Of a stretch of 64,000 bases of DNA, positions 23,801 to 33,719 are shown piece by piece. The notes beneath the pieces were generated by a model that saw only the letters and a list, made by a program, of their open reading frames with translations, did no database searches and was not told the origin of the DNA. This DNA comes from Diphasiastrum complanatum (lineage: Eukaryota; Streptophyta; Lycopodiopsida; Lycopodiales; Lycopodiaceae). The stretch lies in assembly GCA_029204225.1 (NCBI GenBank), contig CM055093.1, positions 22,921,912 through 22,985,911 on the forward strand, read 5' to 3'. Position 1 is the first letter of the stretch. Each line of letters starts with the position of its first letter. Both the position numbers and the translations under genes were made by a program.

Positions 23801-26650
23801 AATGCTTTCATTTCCTCGACAACTTCTAGGGTCCAAAAAAAATGTCACTATTTGAAAGTTAAAGAGCTTGAAGTGACCAAAAATTGTTTACAGCTTAGGA
23901 GAGAATGTTTTTTGAAAGTTGTAATGCTCAACTATAAAAATGCGTAAAATTGGTGCTAGCATTGCCAAGACATTTGGGATGTTGCCCTTGAAATGATTTT
24001 TGCTAAGATCCAATATAATTAGATGATCACTATTATGTAGAGAAGTTGGAAATCATTAAGTGAAAATTGTTATCATTAAGTGGAAGTGTTTCAAGTCAAA
24101 GGTAGTGATCATATTGATTATGGATATGATTGGTCAAAAAAAAAATTTCTAGCTTATTCGTTGTAGTCCTAATTTGACAACAAACCTAGGGATGGGTTCA
24201 TCTAAATGAGTGCTAAGTGTAGGTCAAGTTTAAGGTCTAAAGTTTGGAGAGGTTTTGAAGAAAATTGTTAGAGAGAAATAAATACCAAAGAGAGGGGAAG
24301 TTCCAAGAGATGTTGGAATTGTTTTACGAAGTCAATTAGATGATGAATTAAGATGAATTGAAGGAAGGTTGAGATTTTCAATGAAGGTGGAGTTGTGGCT
24401 CTGAGGAGTATGGGATAAATCTATCCTACTTAAAGAAGTATTGAGATTTCCCAAGCTTGGAGGTATAGGTATGTGAAGGGCATTCTCAAAGAAGATCCAG
24501 ATGCTTAAGAGAGGAAAGATTTTCAATTGAAAGAAAGTCGAGATTTCTCAATGCTGGAGAAATTATCCTTTATCTTCAATTTCAAAGCAAAGTAAAATCA
24601 TTGCAAATGCTTGGAGGATCTTGATGTTTTGAAGAGCATACTATGTTTTGGGGATTCATTGTCGTTCGTCTCATGGTATGCAAGCTCTACAATGTGTTCA
24701 CAGGGTTTATAACCTCTTGCCATGAGAATAATAACATCGCATCATTATCATACAAAAGAATGAACTCTAAGATGGTCTCAAGACGACATTCATCGCTACC
24801 ATTTGATGTGTAACCTTCAGCAAATCATTTATATAAAGCTTGAATTAGTACTTGGCGACAAAAAGAGCACTTATCTACTCAAATTGTACTTTAAATCTCC
24901 TTCTCTATCTAAACTATTCTTCCACCCTTCAATAATGCCATCACAACTACTATTATGTCTTGTGCAAGATTGAGTTATGGAGTCTCTATATCAGTCCACT
25001 TGAGGGACCGAGTGCGTAGTCTACTTGAGGGACCAAGTGCAAGGCCCTGCTCAAGTGCACAAAGAAACATTCGCCTTTCTATGCTCTGCCTCCTATACGA
25101 TAGCTTGCAGCATGAAGATATGGGTTGTGTGAAACATCTTGATCTAAAACCTTCCTATCGCATTGTTTGCAAATCATATGAGAGATTAAAACAAAGTATC
25201 AACAACTTGCTTAGGCCAATAACCTATAAGACCAATTACTAGATTTACTATGAGGTCCTCACATCATCACAACTGATGTATGGGCTGAGTTGACTCCATG
25301 GTCAGAAATAAGTAACTACAGTTAGTTAAAGGGCATGATAGGGAGAGTCTAAAGAGATGGAGTGTGAGGGAAAGAACCTAGAGTAGAAGTTAGTGTAGTG
25401 TTAATTTTAAGATTAGTGTTAAATTCTAGATTAGCGTGTTAGAGGTTAGAACTTCGGATTAATCATTGCTAATTGGTAGTGTTAACTTAGAACCTAGACT
25501 AGTGTGAGATTAGTGTTAGAGCCTAGAGGTTAGAGAACATGTTAGATTTAGGGTTTAGACAAGACCATGTCGAGGGAGAGGGATAACCTGTGGTATTTGT
25601 CAATGCGGGTTATGTTCCCTCGGGCACAAAGAGGTGGATGTGCAAGTACTGCATGAAAGACTACTCAGGTGGCCTTGTGAGAATAAAGGTGCACTTGCTT
25701 CTATTGTATGGATATGACATTGCAGGTTGTATGTGTATGCCAGCTTCACTATTGATACCTCCAGATTCAGATGCTACTACTTCAACCCCAGGTTAGTAGT
25801 TACTAAACTTAACTTTTAATTTCGTAACAATAACTTTCTAAGCTCTCTGAATAGTTAACTTGGCATTGCTGATAGTTCAAAGTTCAGAGTCCTATATCGA
25901 AATTCTTGACAGCTTTACAAGTATGAGCTACAATATGTTTCCCGAAATTGTTCTTTCACCCAATTGTCTTTAGCTGGATGTGCCCACCTGAGAAGACTTC
26001 ATATAAAGGATTTTGAAATTTTGGCAGTAGATTTTTGCAAGCAAATTTTCTTCAACCGTAGATGCCCATTGTGAGGTGACTTCAAACTATACGGTTTTGA
26101 CAGTCTGAAATTATATTTTTTGTGATTTTTGCAAGTTGTGTTTATTTGAATATGCCCATTTTAATGTGATCTCATATTACTAAAGGGTTTTGACATTTTA
26201 ATATCTTTTGTGATTCTGGAATTCTACTTGCAGAACTCACAAATACTTATCCACTCAAAAGATCCCACAGCCTGCTTGCTTTGTTGGGTTTGGGAAGTCG
26301 GAGATAACCTTTGAGGAATGGCATAGCAAACAGGATTCATGTTTGATCATTTGGATTTTGCATGTTAGTTAATGTCCTTTGTACTTGACCAATGCTCTGG
26401 CAGCAAAGCAGTTCATGGTTTTGAATAACCTATTTCATGAGATTGTGTATTACAGGTATTTAAGGACATGGAAGACATGTCAGTGAAGCCAGATGAAGGC
26501 ACAGTTAATCGAGTTGCTCGGACATATGAGAAGCTTGGGTTGCTGGACAAGAAAGAGCGACATTCACAGAAATATAGCAAAGTCACAACTGAACGAAAAT
26601 TCAAAGGCAAGAGAGCAAGCGTGAAATTCACTGACACCTATGATACTTGA
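17732..26650 (+). CDS. Pentatricopeptide-repeat-like protein, visible 3' exons (At4g18975-like)
   Basis: Three in-phase exons (17732-17875, 20199-20411, 26456-26650) give about 183 residues. They contain the family's signature blocks: [58 protein letters not shown] and [19 protein letters not shown]. These match the small PPR proteins around Arabidopsis At4g18975 and EMB1417-like proteins, usually targeted to plastids; assignment is from memory of the family. Both introns are phase 0 with GT/AG ends and are large (2.3 and 6.0 kb) because of inserted repeats. The N-terminus with targeting peptide is not found, so the gene is either incomplete or starts far upstream. No stop or frameshift lies in the visible exons. 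Confidence 0.8.
18267..18685. mobile_element. Solo LTR in PPR intron 1
   Basis: The ends are TGTTAGAATT and AATTCCTAACA, an imperfect inverted pair with TG/CA termini. Flanks are GTGAA on the left and ATGAA on the right, a 4-of-5 match for a 5-bp TSD. There is no internal domain, so it is a recombination-derived solo LTR; orientation cannot be set. Confidence 0.65.
18700..19160. mobile_element. Foldback/MITE-like element built from GAACCGT motifs
   Basis: Both ends are crowded with GAACCGT and its complement ACGGTTC (for example GAACCGTTAACGGTTC near 18720 and GAACCGTGGTACGGTTC near 19089). The outer ends carry CCATAGAA-like blocks in opposite orientation. The centre holds AATT tandem repeats (about 18814-18840 and 19033-19055). 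Strong self-complementarity and absence of coding frames fit a foldback element; the family is not known to me. Confidence 0.6.
20199..20411 (+). CDS. PPR-like gene, middle exon
   Basis: 71 codons in phase 0. The acceptor is CTTACCTGACAG and the donor AAG/GTATAA. It carries [20 protein letters not shown] and a second helical pair ending [16 protein letters not shown]. Confidence 0.85.
21298..22615 (+). pseudogene. LRR receptor-like protein fragment, plus-strand copy in PPR intron 2
   Basis: Broken leucine-rich repeats are readable across frames: [45 protein letters not shown], then [12 protein letters not shown] and [10 protein letters not shown] with [16 protein letters not shown]. These are plant RLP/RLK-type repeats. 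Many stops and frameshifts and the lack of signal peptide or kinase show a dead fragment. Confidence 0.72.
23499..24560 (-). pseudogene. LRR receptor-like protein fragment, inverted copy in PPR intron 2
   Basis: On the minus strand, LRR pieces matching the plus-strand copy appear in the same relative order: [16 protein letters not shown] near 24430-24470, [20 protein letters not shown] near 24000, and [15 protein letters not shown] near 23640. Frames are broken. Confidence 0.68.
24561..25589. other. Intron 2 stretch without recognisable gene
   Basis: No domain is seen. From about 25380 to 25560 the sequence is made of degenerate TTAGTGTTAGA/AGATTAG-type repeats. Confidence 0.5.
25590..25796 (+). 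pseudogene. BED-type zinc finger fragment, hAT transposon-like
   Basis: A frame reads [20 protein letters not shown], then [17 protein letters not shown]. The CxxC pair, the GG(L)xRIKxHL block and the following Cys are typical of BED fingers at the N-terminus of plant hAT transposases. Nothing of the transposase core (hAT dimerisation domain) is seen nearby. It lies inside PPR intron 2. Confidence 0.65.
26456..26650 (+). CDS. PPR-like gene, last exon
   Basis: 64 codons plus TGA. The acceptor is GTGTATTACAG. It encodes [20 protein letters not shown] and a basic C-terminal tail ([16 protein letters not shown]), a tail position where family members often have a short basic segment. Confidence 0.82.
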   Translation, partial: VFKDMEDMSVKPDEGTVNRVARTYEKLGLLDKKERHSQKYSKVTTERKFKGKRASVKFTDTYDT

Positions 26651-27757
26651 CCACTTAGTATATCATGAGGCTGATTGTGCTACACTCAACAATAAACAAC
26701 GAAGGTTTATTTGGTTATTCTGCTGAGCCTGTCAGCCTGTGCATGCAATCAGTCTGGAATGTGTCCGGCAGATTTCAGGTTATCGTGGTGGCAAGCGAGT
26801 ACCTTGATGCCGTTGTCACATTGACCACTAGCTTGAGAGCCAGTCCTATTTCAGACGACAGCCTGATGAAATACATGTAAATATGTCGTTGTATCAAATC
26901 TGTGCTTCACAGGAGGAACATGAAATTCAGTTTTTATTCTTGTATCATGAACATCAACTTTTACAGGTCAAAAGAAGAATGTCTGGGTAATTTGTATTCT
27001 GGTGTTCATATTTGAATTGTATGCAATTTGATGTCTTTATTAATTCTGCGGAAAATCCTGGATGAAATAAAACAGCATTTACATTCACATTTTTCTATGC
27101 CTGATGTTATGGTTGTTTGCTTTGGAAACTTTTCTTTGTTCCCTGGGCTATATCTTGATTGGGAGTATCGGTTCCGTCGATTCAATTGGAATCTTAATTC
27201 ATTTCAATTTTTTTTGAAGTTCCATCAACTTGGGCAAAAACAATTGGAAATACAAAACTAAAAATTAACCTAGTCTTGAAAAAACAATGGTAGATAATAA
27301 TTCTGCTTTGAATCTCAAATTGATGCAAATTGGTTCACATCCTTTCAACCATGATTCTTTGGAGTAATGCTCAAGAGCGTCGACTAGAGCGTCGACTTAT
27401 AGGACGAATGCAGCAACTAGTCTTTTGTAATCTAAAGTGCTGAAGTCTCAGCCAAAAAGGTTTAAGTCTATAGAAACTAAAATGCCACTAGAAACGTGCC
27501 ATTACCCAGTCGTGCTTTGAGATAATATTGAATCATGGGACTTTGCAGTACCTCCTGCCAGGTCCTTATTTGCATGGAATCAGGACAAATAGTGGTGTCT
27601 TTGGAATCACTGGAAGGGGCTTTGTAATTTGCTTTCTAACAATGGGGGCATGCTTTCTAGTGGTCAAAAGGAATAATTGCTCCTGGGTGGATTTTTAGGA
27701 CTTCCCAGTAACTGCATGCGGCTTTCCAAGGTCATCATCATTCTTCCTTCGCTTCAA
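26651..27757. other. 3' flank of the PPR gene, no further gene
   Basis: Probably 3' UTR followed by intergenic DNA. Frames here have no motifs. Confidence 0.45.
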
Positions 27758-27935
27758 AGTATGCTGGCTTGACGTTAAAACTAATTTCATGTGAAGATAG
27801 TTGCTGCAATTCTCTCGAGCTTAGATATTTCAAGGAGATAATTGCTCAAATGCAAGTATGTTGGCTTGATGTTATAACTAATTTCCAGTGAAGATCGTTA
27901 CTTCTATTCTTTCAAGCTAGATTTTTCAAGGAGAC
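27758..27935. repeat. Imperfect 97-bp tandem duplication
   Basis: Units start AGTATGCTGGCTTGACGTTA at 27758 and AGTATGTTGGCTTGATGTTA at 27855, and both end CAAGGAGA. Confidence 0.7.
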
Positions 27936-30415
27936 TCAAGTGAAATTGATCGAATGCATTGATGCTATGCTAGACAACTTGCAACAACACATGAAATTAC
28001 TTGATGCTCTAATTGAATATTATCTTCAAGCTTGATTTTTAAGGTAATCAATGTCCGTGAATGGCACACTAACGAATGTAGTATTTGATGCGTTTGGATC
28101 TGTATCATCATTCTTTGAATCAAATCATAAGCTCTCAAGGTCTGGTCATCAGGTCACTATGTTCTGGAGTGTTATGTTTTGGCAGTATTCATCTAGATGA
28201 GATTAAATTAAAATGAGATATGGCTTTTGAAAGAAGGAAAGAACTTTAAAATATGGTCTCACTTTTTTGAACATACGTGTTAGCAGCTAATTAGAAGCCG
28301 ATGTGAGGGCTATTGAATGATCAAGTAGAGATGCTCGCACTTGTAATGCTAAGAACACTTCCCTTTCAACTTGTTCTTGGATAGATTGATATCAAGCAAA
28401 AGAACAAGTAACATCTCGTTTGGCAGAGATTAAGCAACCTTTTGGTATCAGTTCGATGTTCAAAGTTGTATGAACCATTAGCAATCGCATATGAATGGCT
28501 CTTGTACACAAATAAAAAAGTGTCTATGTGCTTGTGGGGCGTGCCTTCTGGTATGATTGAATCATGAGTTGTAGAAACTTGAGGAAGAAGCTTGCAATAT
28601 CTATCATGGTATGAACTGGAAGGTGACCATTTATTTAACCATATCTCAATGAATATCATGTCACTTGCATAGCTAACTCGTATCGGGTCTTGAGTGGGGA
28701 TGAATATGTACTCTCCATAATTTTGGGAGTTGACTTGTGTAAAATGTGCTTGTTATAGGCTTCATGTTATGATCCATATCTTGGAAGTTAGAAACTTCAT
28801 CATGGCATTGTCACATCAAACTTGAATATCCAAAGCGGCCGCAAGGAACAGAAAGTACAGATATGTTTTAAAGTTGTTAACAAGAATGAAGACGATGACA
28901 TAGAATCTATAACAAAGGAGTACACTAGGTGGAACAAAGGTCGGTGTGAAACAAGGGGTCATGGATCAAAACCCTATTGTATTTGGCACTGAGAGGAGAT
29001 CATCTTGCCTTTTAAAACAGAGCAATGCTTGGTGACTTACGGTCCTTTTTTTTAGTTTAGTTTTGAAAAGCAGGAGTGTTTTACTAACTTTAACCTCAAA
29101 GTAAGAGTAAAAAACCCTTATAATGTCATAATCTTCATCTGTGAAGGCGATATATCTCCTTCCTTCGGATCGGACTTCTCTTACTCTCTCTCAACGGGCT
29201 ATTTCTTCCCAACTTTCATGCTTAAAATATTGAGATCAACATTAGGCTGCAATGGGCTTCAAGAAAAATTCCCTGCCCTGCGCAATGACCTGTGTCCTTG
29301 TGAATCTGCGCTCCACAACAAATCTTTCACTCTTCATGTCAAAGGAAGAAATCATTTCACTGCAATTGCTTGTTAAAATGGACTCGTTACTACCTCACTC
29401 GTCTTCACGCGCTAGTGGCAGCCTTGTGCTTCTTCACGTAGGCCCAAAAGATAGGAACCGCCTTTTCCAAAAAATGAATCGCTGCCTCCAAGGAAGTGCC
29501 AACGACTGATTCTATCTCCATTGAACCTCACCATTAGGCTTCAAACTTTCAGAATTGGCAACAGTGCCAAAAGAGGGTTTTTCATTGCGCATTTAGACTA
29601 CAATTAATTTATAGGGATACTTGCACTCAAGGCTAAAAAATGGGCACCTCCACAGAAAGTTGCTACAGACATTGTATTATAGCCATCAATGGGCCTCCGC
29701 AGTCTGTGAAACACTACCTTTCACAAGTCGCTATAAGATCAGAACTTTACACAGCTCAAAGCTTTACATTCTTGATGGACAATGATTCCTTCTCAATGCA
29801 CAATTGCTCAAGAACATTGATGCATCTTGGTCTCCAAGGGGAGCTTGAACTTGGGACCAAGGACCAAAGAAAATTTGGATGCCAAGCTAACCAACTAGCC
29901 AACCCTTGGATGATTCAAGAACATCATTGATTCAATGGGCAATGAACAGACTTCACACTCCACTCTCAAGGCTTCTCCTCATACTCTACGGCTGATCAAA
30001 CTCTTCGGATCTGCACCAGACTGCCTGCTACACGACTAATCTACACGTTTGATTCCACGCACTTCTTCATTCTTGATAGTTGCAAAGTGGGCATGTCTGA
30101 TTGCTCAATGCACTGCTCATGGCTACAGCCTTTGTCTTTCAATGCAGATTTCATGAGGGCAATGCTCCTTCAGATTCCTTGCATGAATTTCTTTCAAGGC
30201 CTCCACCATTTATCATTGTGCAGCTTTCACAAATCAAAATGCAGCAAGCTACCAAAGTGTCTCTCTTATTTCATTTCATAGAAACAGAAACAAGAACTTC
30301 TACATGCTGAAAGATTTTCAACAAACAAAAGTCTCTTTATTTTCTACAGAAAGCAGAATTCTATCTAGAATTCAAACTGTATGCCAAGATCAATTGCAGG
30401 TGTTAACCATTCCCT
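27936..30415. other. Intergenic stretch, possibly a decayed LTR-element interior
   Basis: No coding domain is recognised on either strand. The right end abuts a PBS/LTR junction, so part of 29200-30415 may be the interior of that lost minus-strand element. Confidence 0.4.
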
Positions 30416-30427
30416 GCTCTGATACCA
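30416..30427 (-). other. Primer binding site trace
   Basis: The minus strand reads TGGTATCAGAGC, an exact initiator tRNA-Met complement, directly after a sequence ending CTCACA. Confidence 0.75.
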
Positions 30428-30553
30428 TGTGAGTGAGCATGCAGCATAAATCAATCCCTAGAGATAGAGGAGAGAGAGAATATCATCATAGCTTCTATTC
30501 AATGAGAATGCACAATACAATGAAAGAGAGACACCGAAGGAAGGAAGGCAGGC

Positions 30554-30587
<34 letters not shown>

Positions 30588-30718
30588 AATGATACACAAA
30601 ATTAGTTTTGTCTATTCTCATTGGTCCACCTTTGCCTTAAAACGTACTTGAAGTGTGGTTGAAATGCAATTGAACTCTGGTTGAAATGCAATCATGTTGA
30701 TTTTAGAGAGATATCACA
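30428..30718 (-). repeat. Probable 5' LTR adjoining the PBS trace
   Basis: The plus-strand left edge is TGTGAGTG. A candidate right edge ATATCACA at 30718 would give matching TGTGA/TCACA ends. The partner LTR is not seen. It contains AGGA, GGCA and (GA)n simple repeats at about 30537-30585. Confidence 0.5.
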
Positions 30719-30736
30719 GTGTTTTAGAAACTTTGG

Positions 30737-30822
30737 AAAGAAATTCTTTTAGAGAGAGCACTAGAGAGAGAAAGAGAGAAAGAAATTCTTTTAGAGAGAG
30801 CACTAGAGAGAGAAAGAGAGAG
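30737..30822. repeat. 42-bp tandem duplication, purine-rich
   Basis: AAAGAAATTCTTTTAGAGAG and the following CACTAGAGAGAGAAAGAGAG occur twice with a 42-bp period. A minus-strand frame across it (30714-31007) is a low-complexity artefact. Confidence 0.85.
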
Positions 30823-30930
30823 AATGCAATTGAGAGAGAAGCGAGAGAGGGGCGATGGAAATTTGTAGGTCGATTGGTAGATGCCAAAACCCAATCCAAG
30901 TAGGCGAGTTTTGGATTAGGCATTGCTAAA

Positions 30931-30968
30931 TAGAGAGAGAGAGAGAGGGGGGGGGGGGGGGGGGGGGG
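30931..30968. repeat. (GA)n followed by a run of 22 G
   Basis: A GA dinucleotide tract passes directly into an unbroken G run (30947-30968). Its length is likely to be unstable or mis-sequenced. Confidence 0.9.
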
Positions 30969-33316
30969 TGTGGGGCGGTTCTTAAACCTCCTCATTCTTA
31001 ACCACATGTCGTTCAGCCTTATTCACATTACAAAATGGTCCACTATTTTCACACGAAGGGGGCGCAATGTGTGACGCGCAATAGCATCACACAAACTCTC
31101 CATTTGTTCTCTTTTCACACACAAATGTGCATATTGGGCCTCTTGGTTTGTACTTTGAAAACTTCTTAGCCCTTCACAACCTATTTTCCTTTCATAGAAA
31201 TGCAATTTTACTTTAGCCTTTCCATTGAAAGTTTTTTATTTCAAAAAAAAGTATAGCACCCTTCATATTCACCTTTTCACCGAAAAATTAGATACGCACC
31301 TTTCAAAACATAGGCTTGGTGGGCCTTTGTTCTCTCTCCTCTATCCAATAACAACCATGGTGATGTTCTCCCACCTAAAAATTCAAGTCTAAAGCTCTCC
31401 TAAAAAATAGTGGCCCTACAATAGTGGAGATACAGGGGGTAGTGCCCAACATTTTCACTTACCCCAAGTCATCATTTTTTATGCCAAGTCATGTGTCACA
31501 TTGAGGCCTTTGCTTTCTTGTGTGAAGCCTTTCAATCTTTTATCTCCAATGAGCATTGAGTTGATTGACAAATAGACATGTCTTAGGTCTGTGTGTGAAA
31601 ACACCCTTGCACTATTTATGGGCATTTAGGCCTCGTTTAGTCATCTACCATTATCGAGTACATTTCAAGCTACATCAATAAATGACTAAGATAAAAATGC
31701 TAAGTAGAATATATGAGCACATGATATGTCGACCACTTCGTCAAGTCATGATGTCATCATAACTGAAAATTTGGATAATGAAGATCACTTCTCCAACACT
31801 TATGAATCTACAATTTTTAAGGACTAATCACTCTACAATAACCTCTCACAATCACATGTAGTATGCAGTCAAACGGAAACGGTCTTCCTATCATTGGTAA
31901 GAACAATTTAACTATCATAGAAAGATTTGCATGCAAATCTCCTTTAGTAAATGATATCATACTAGCACTTCTGGCACTCCATGCATAGAGTTTCCTCACC
32001 ATAGTGTACCTTTCATTGTTGATATTGTCAAAACAAGTTATTGTTGATAGTGTACCTTTCATTGTTGATATTGTCAAAACAAGTTATTCATAAATCAACA
32101 CCTATTGTGCTTTGCATTAAATACTGCATCTGTTAATTATAGCACTATCCTCATTACAAATATACCATATACACGCGACAACTAGCACTCACTTGCACAT
32201 ACCTCCAATAAAAAGTAAAGTCGTACATGCAATGATAATCCACAATGAATGTTGACTCACTTTGAACCACGTAAGCTAGTTAAACTATGGTCCATCTAAA
32301 AAACATAATTGTTAATCACAAACTTTTAGACTCTAGTGGGAGGCTTGTGGTAGCAAGTATAGTTGAGTCACTTGGCTATGTGCAAAAATATAATTGAGAA
32401 AATCCAAACTTTTCCAGTTCAGCAAACACCAGTACAATCCTTTGCAAGTGTAAAAATGGGTCATGTATATGTATCAAATAGCTAAAAGTCAACAAAAAAA
32501 TGTTCATAAAACGCCCTTCAAGTGCTCTGACTACCTCTAATGCCATCATTGGACTCTCCCAAGTGTTATTAAAACTTTCACAATATTTATTAATATAAGG
32601 CTACAAGTGGCATTATGTATAGGTATGAATTTCCTTGCCAGAAAATATTGTTTGGAATAAATCAAAGACATGAGATCAAGATGTTGATGATTTCAATTCG
32701 TCTGAACTACATATAGAGTATCACTTAGTTCTTCTTCACAAAATCATATTTCTTTTTGAGATGAGTACTCATAAGCCACATTAGAAGTATATGAACATTC
32801 TAAATAAGAATGTCCTTCCTTAGCACATTTGGTACACCACACACTAGTCCTTACCAATATAGGCTTGTTTCATTCTGCTTTAGAATCAATAGGTAAAATT
32901 TTAAATCATCCCTTTTTTGGTTAGTTCAGCAACATATTTCTTTCAATTTTTCCTTAGCATTTCTTGGGTTCACTTTTCTTCGATGTACTCTTGTCCCATC
33001 TAATTTTATTTTTGGAGACAAGTCCTCATTATTTATCTCATAACATTTGAAGACAAATTGAGTTCCATGTTAGATCAAAGCTAGAATGGATTTGACGTAT
33101 GATTCACTTCCCAAATCATTGATGTGTTCTTGCCCCTTCTAATTTAATCCCAAAAATGTATTTTCTTTTTTTTAATCTCATATCAATTAAAAAAAAAAAG
33201 TATTTCATGTTAGATTGCACTATTAGAATTAGAAATAAACCAACATATGCTAAAAACATCAACAAAATAGAAAACTAATCATGATTCCAAAAATAAGAAT
33301 AAACAGAATTTATTAC
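30969..33316. other. Intergenic stretch left of the histone/Ulp1 gene
   Basis: A 46-bp tandem duplication lies at about 32001-32088 (GTGTACCTTTCATTGTTGAT repeated). No domain is recognised. Further 3' exons of the Ulp1-like gene may lie here but I could not define them. Confidence 0.45.
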
Positions 33317-33421
33317 CTTAGAAATATCAACATCTTCCGGAAGGTTGAACCACTCAAAAAATAACTTGGCATTGTATTATGTGTACCACCCACAACTGAA
33401 TGAATCATTTTGCTGGGGTGA
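33317..33421 (-). pseudogene. Exon 3 of the histone/Ulp1 fusion (catalytic Gln and Cys)
   Basis: The acceptor is TTTTTTTGCAG and the donor TAAG/GTAATA. 35 codons: SPQQNDSFSCGWYT, a TAA, then YNAKLFFEWFNLPEDVDISK. The Q-x-N...SCG arrangement is the C48 peptidase active-site end. Confidence 0.62.
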
Positions 33422-33533
33422 CTGCAAAAAAATTCAGCACACAAGAAATCAATTATGAAACAGAATGAATTAGAATGAAACAAATACATTAGAATACTGA
33501 TTTCAAAATGCTATTAAGAAAGACAAAATTTAC

Positions 33534-33719
33534 CTCCAAACTGACGATCTGCCAGTCCACTGAATGGGGAACATCTGTAGGAATGTATTTACTTAAATAT
33601 GGAAGGTATATATCTACATCCTTATGCATATTGCTCGCCGAATTCATCTTGACACAAACACCTTTAATACTATTATCTATAGATCTTTAAATAGAGATCA
33701 CTTTAAACTCCAGTGGTCA
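33534..33719 (-). pseudogene. Exon 2 of the histone/Ulp1 fusion (catalytic His and Asp)
   Basis: The acceptor is ATTTTGCAG and the donor GGAG/GTAAAT. With the two bases left from exon 1, the first codons read N-D-H-W-S-L, the C48 peptidase His motif. One base is missing shortly after (around AAAGTGATC) and a TAA lies a few codons on. The second frame gives SIDNSIKGVC and ends VDWQIVSLE. Confidence 0.62.

Noticed and set aside
30714-31007. Minus-strand 97-codon frame rich in Leu/Ser/Pro
   Set aside because: It is a translation of GA-repeats, a 42-bp tandem duplication and a G run; no real protein.
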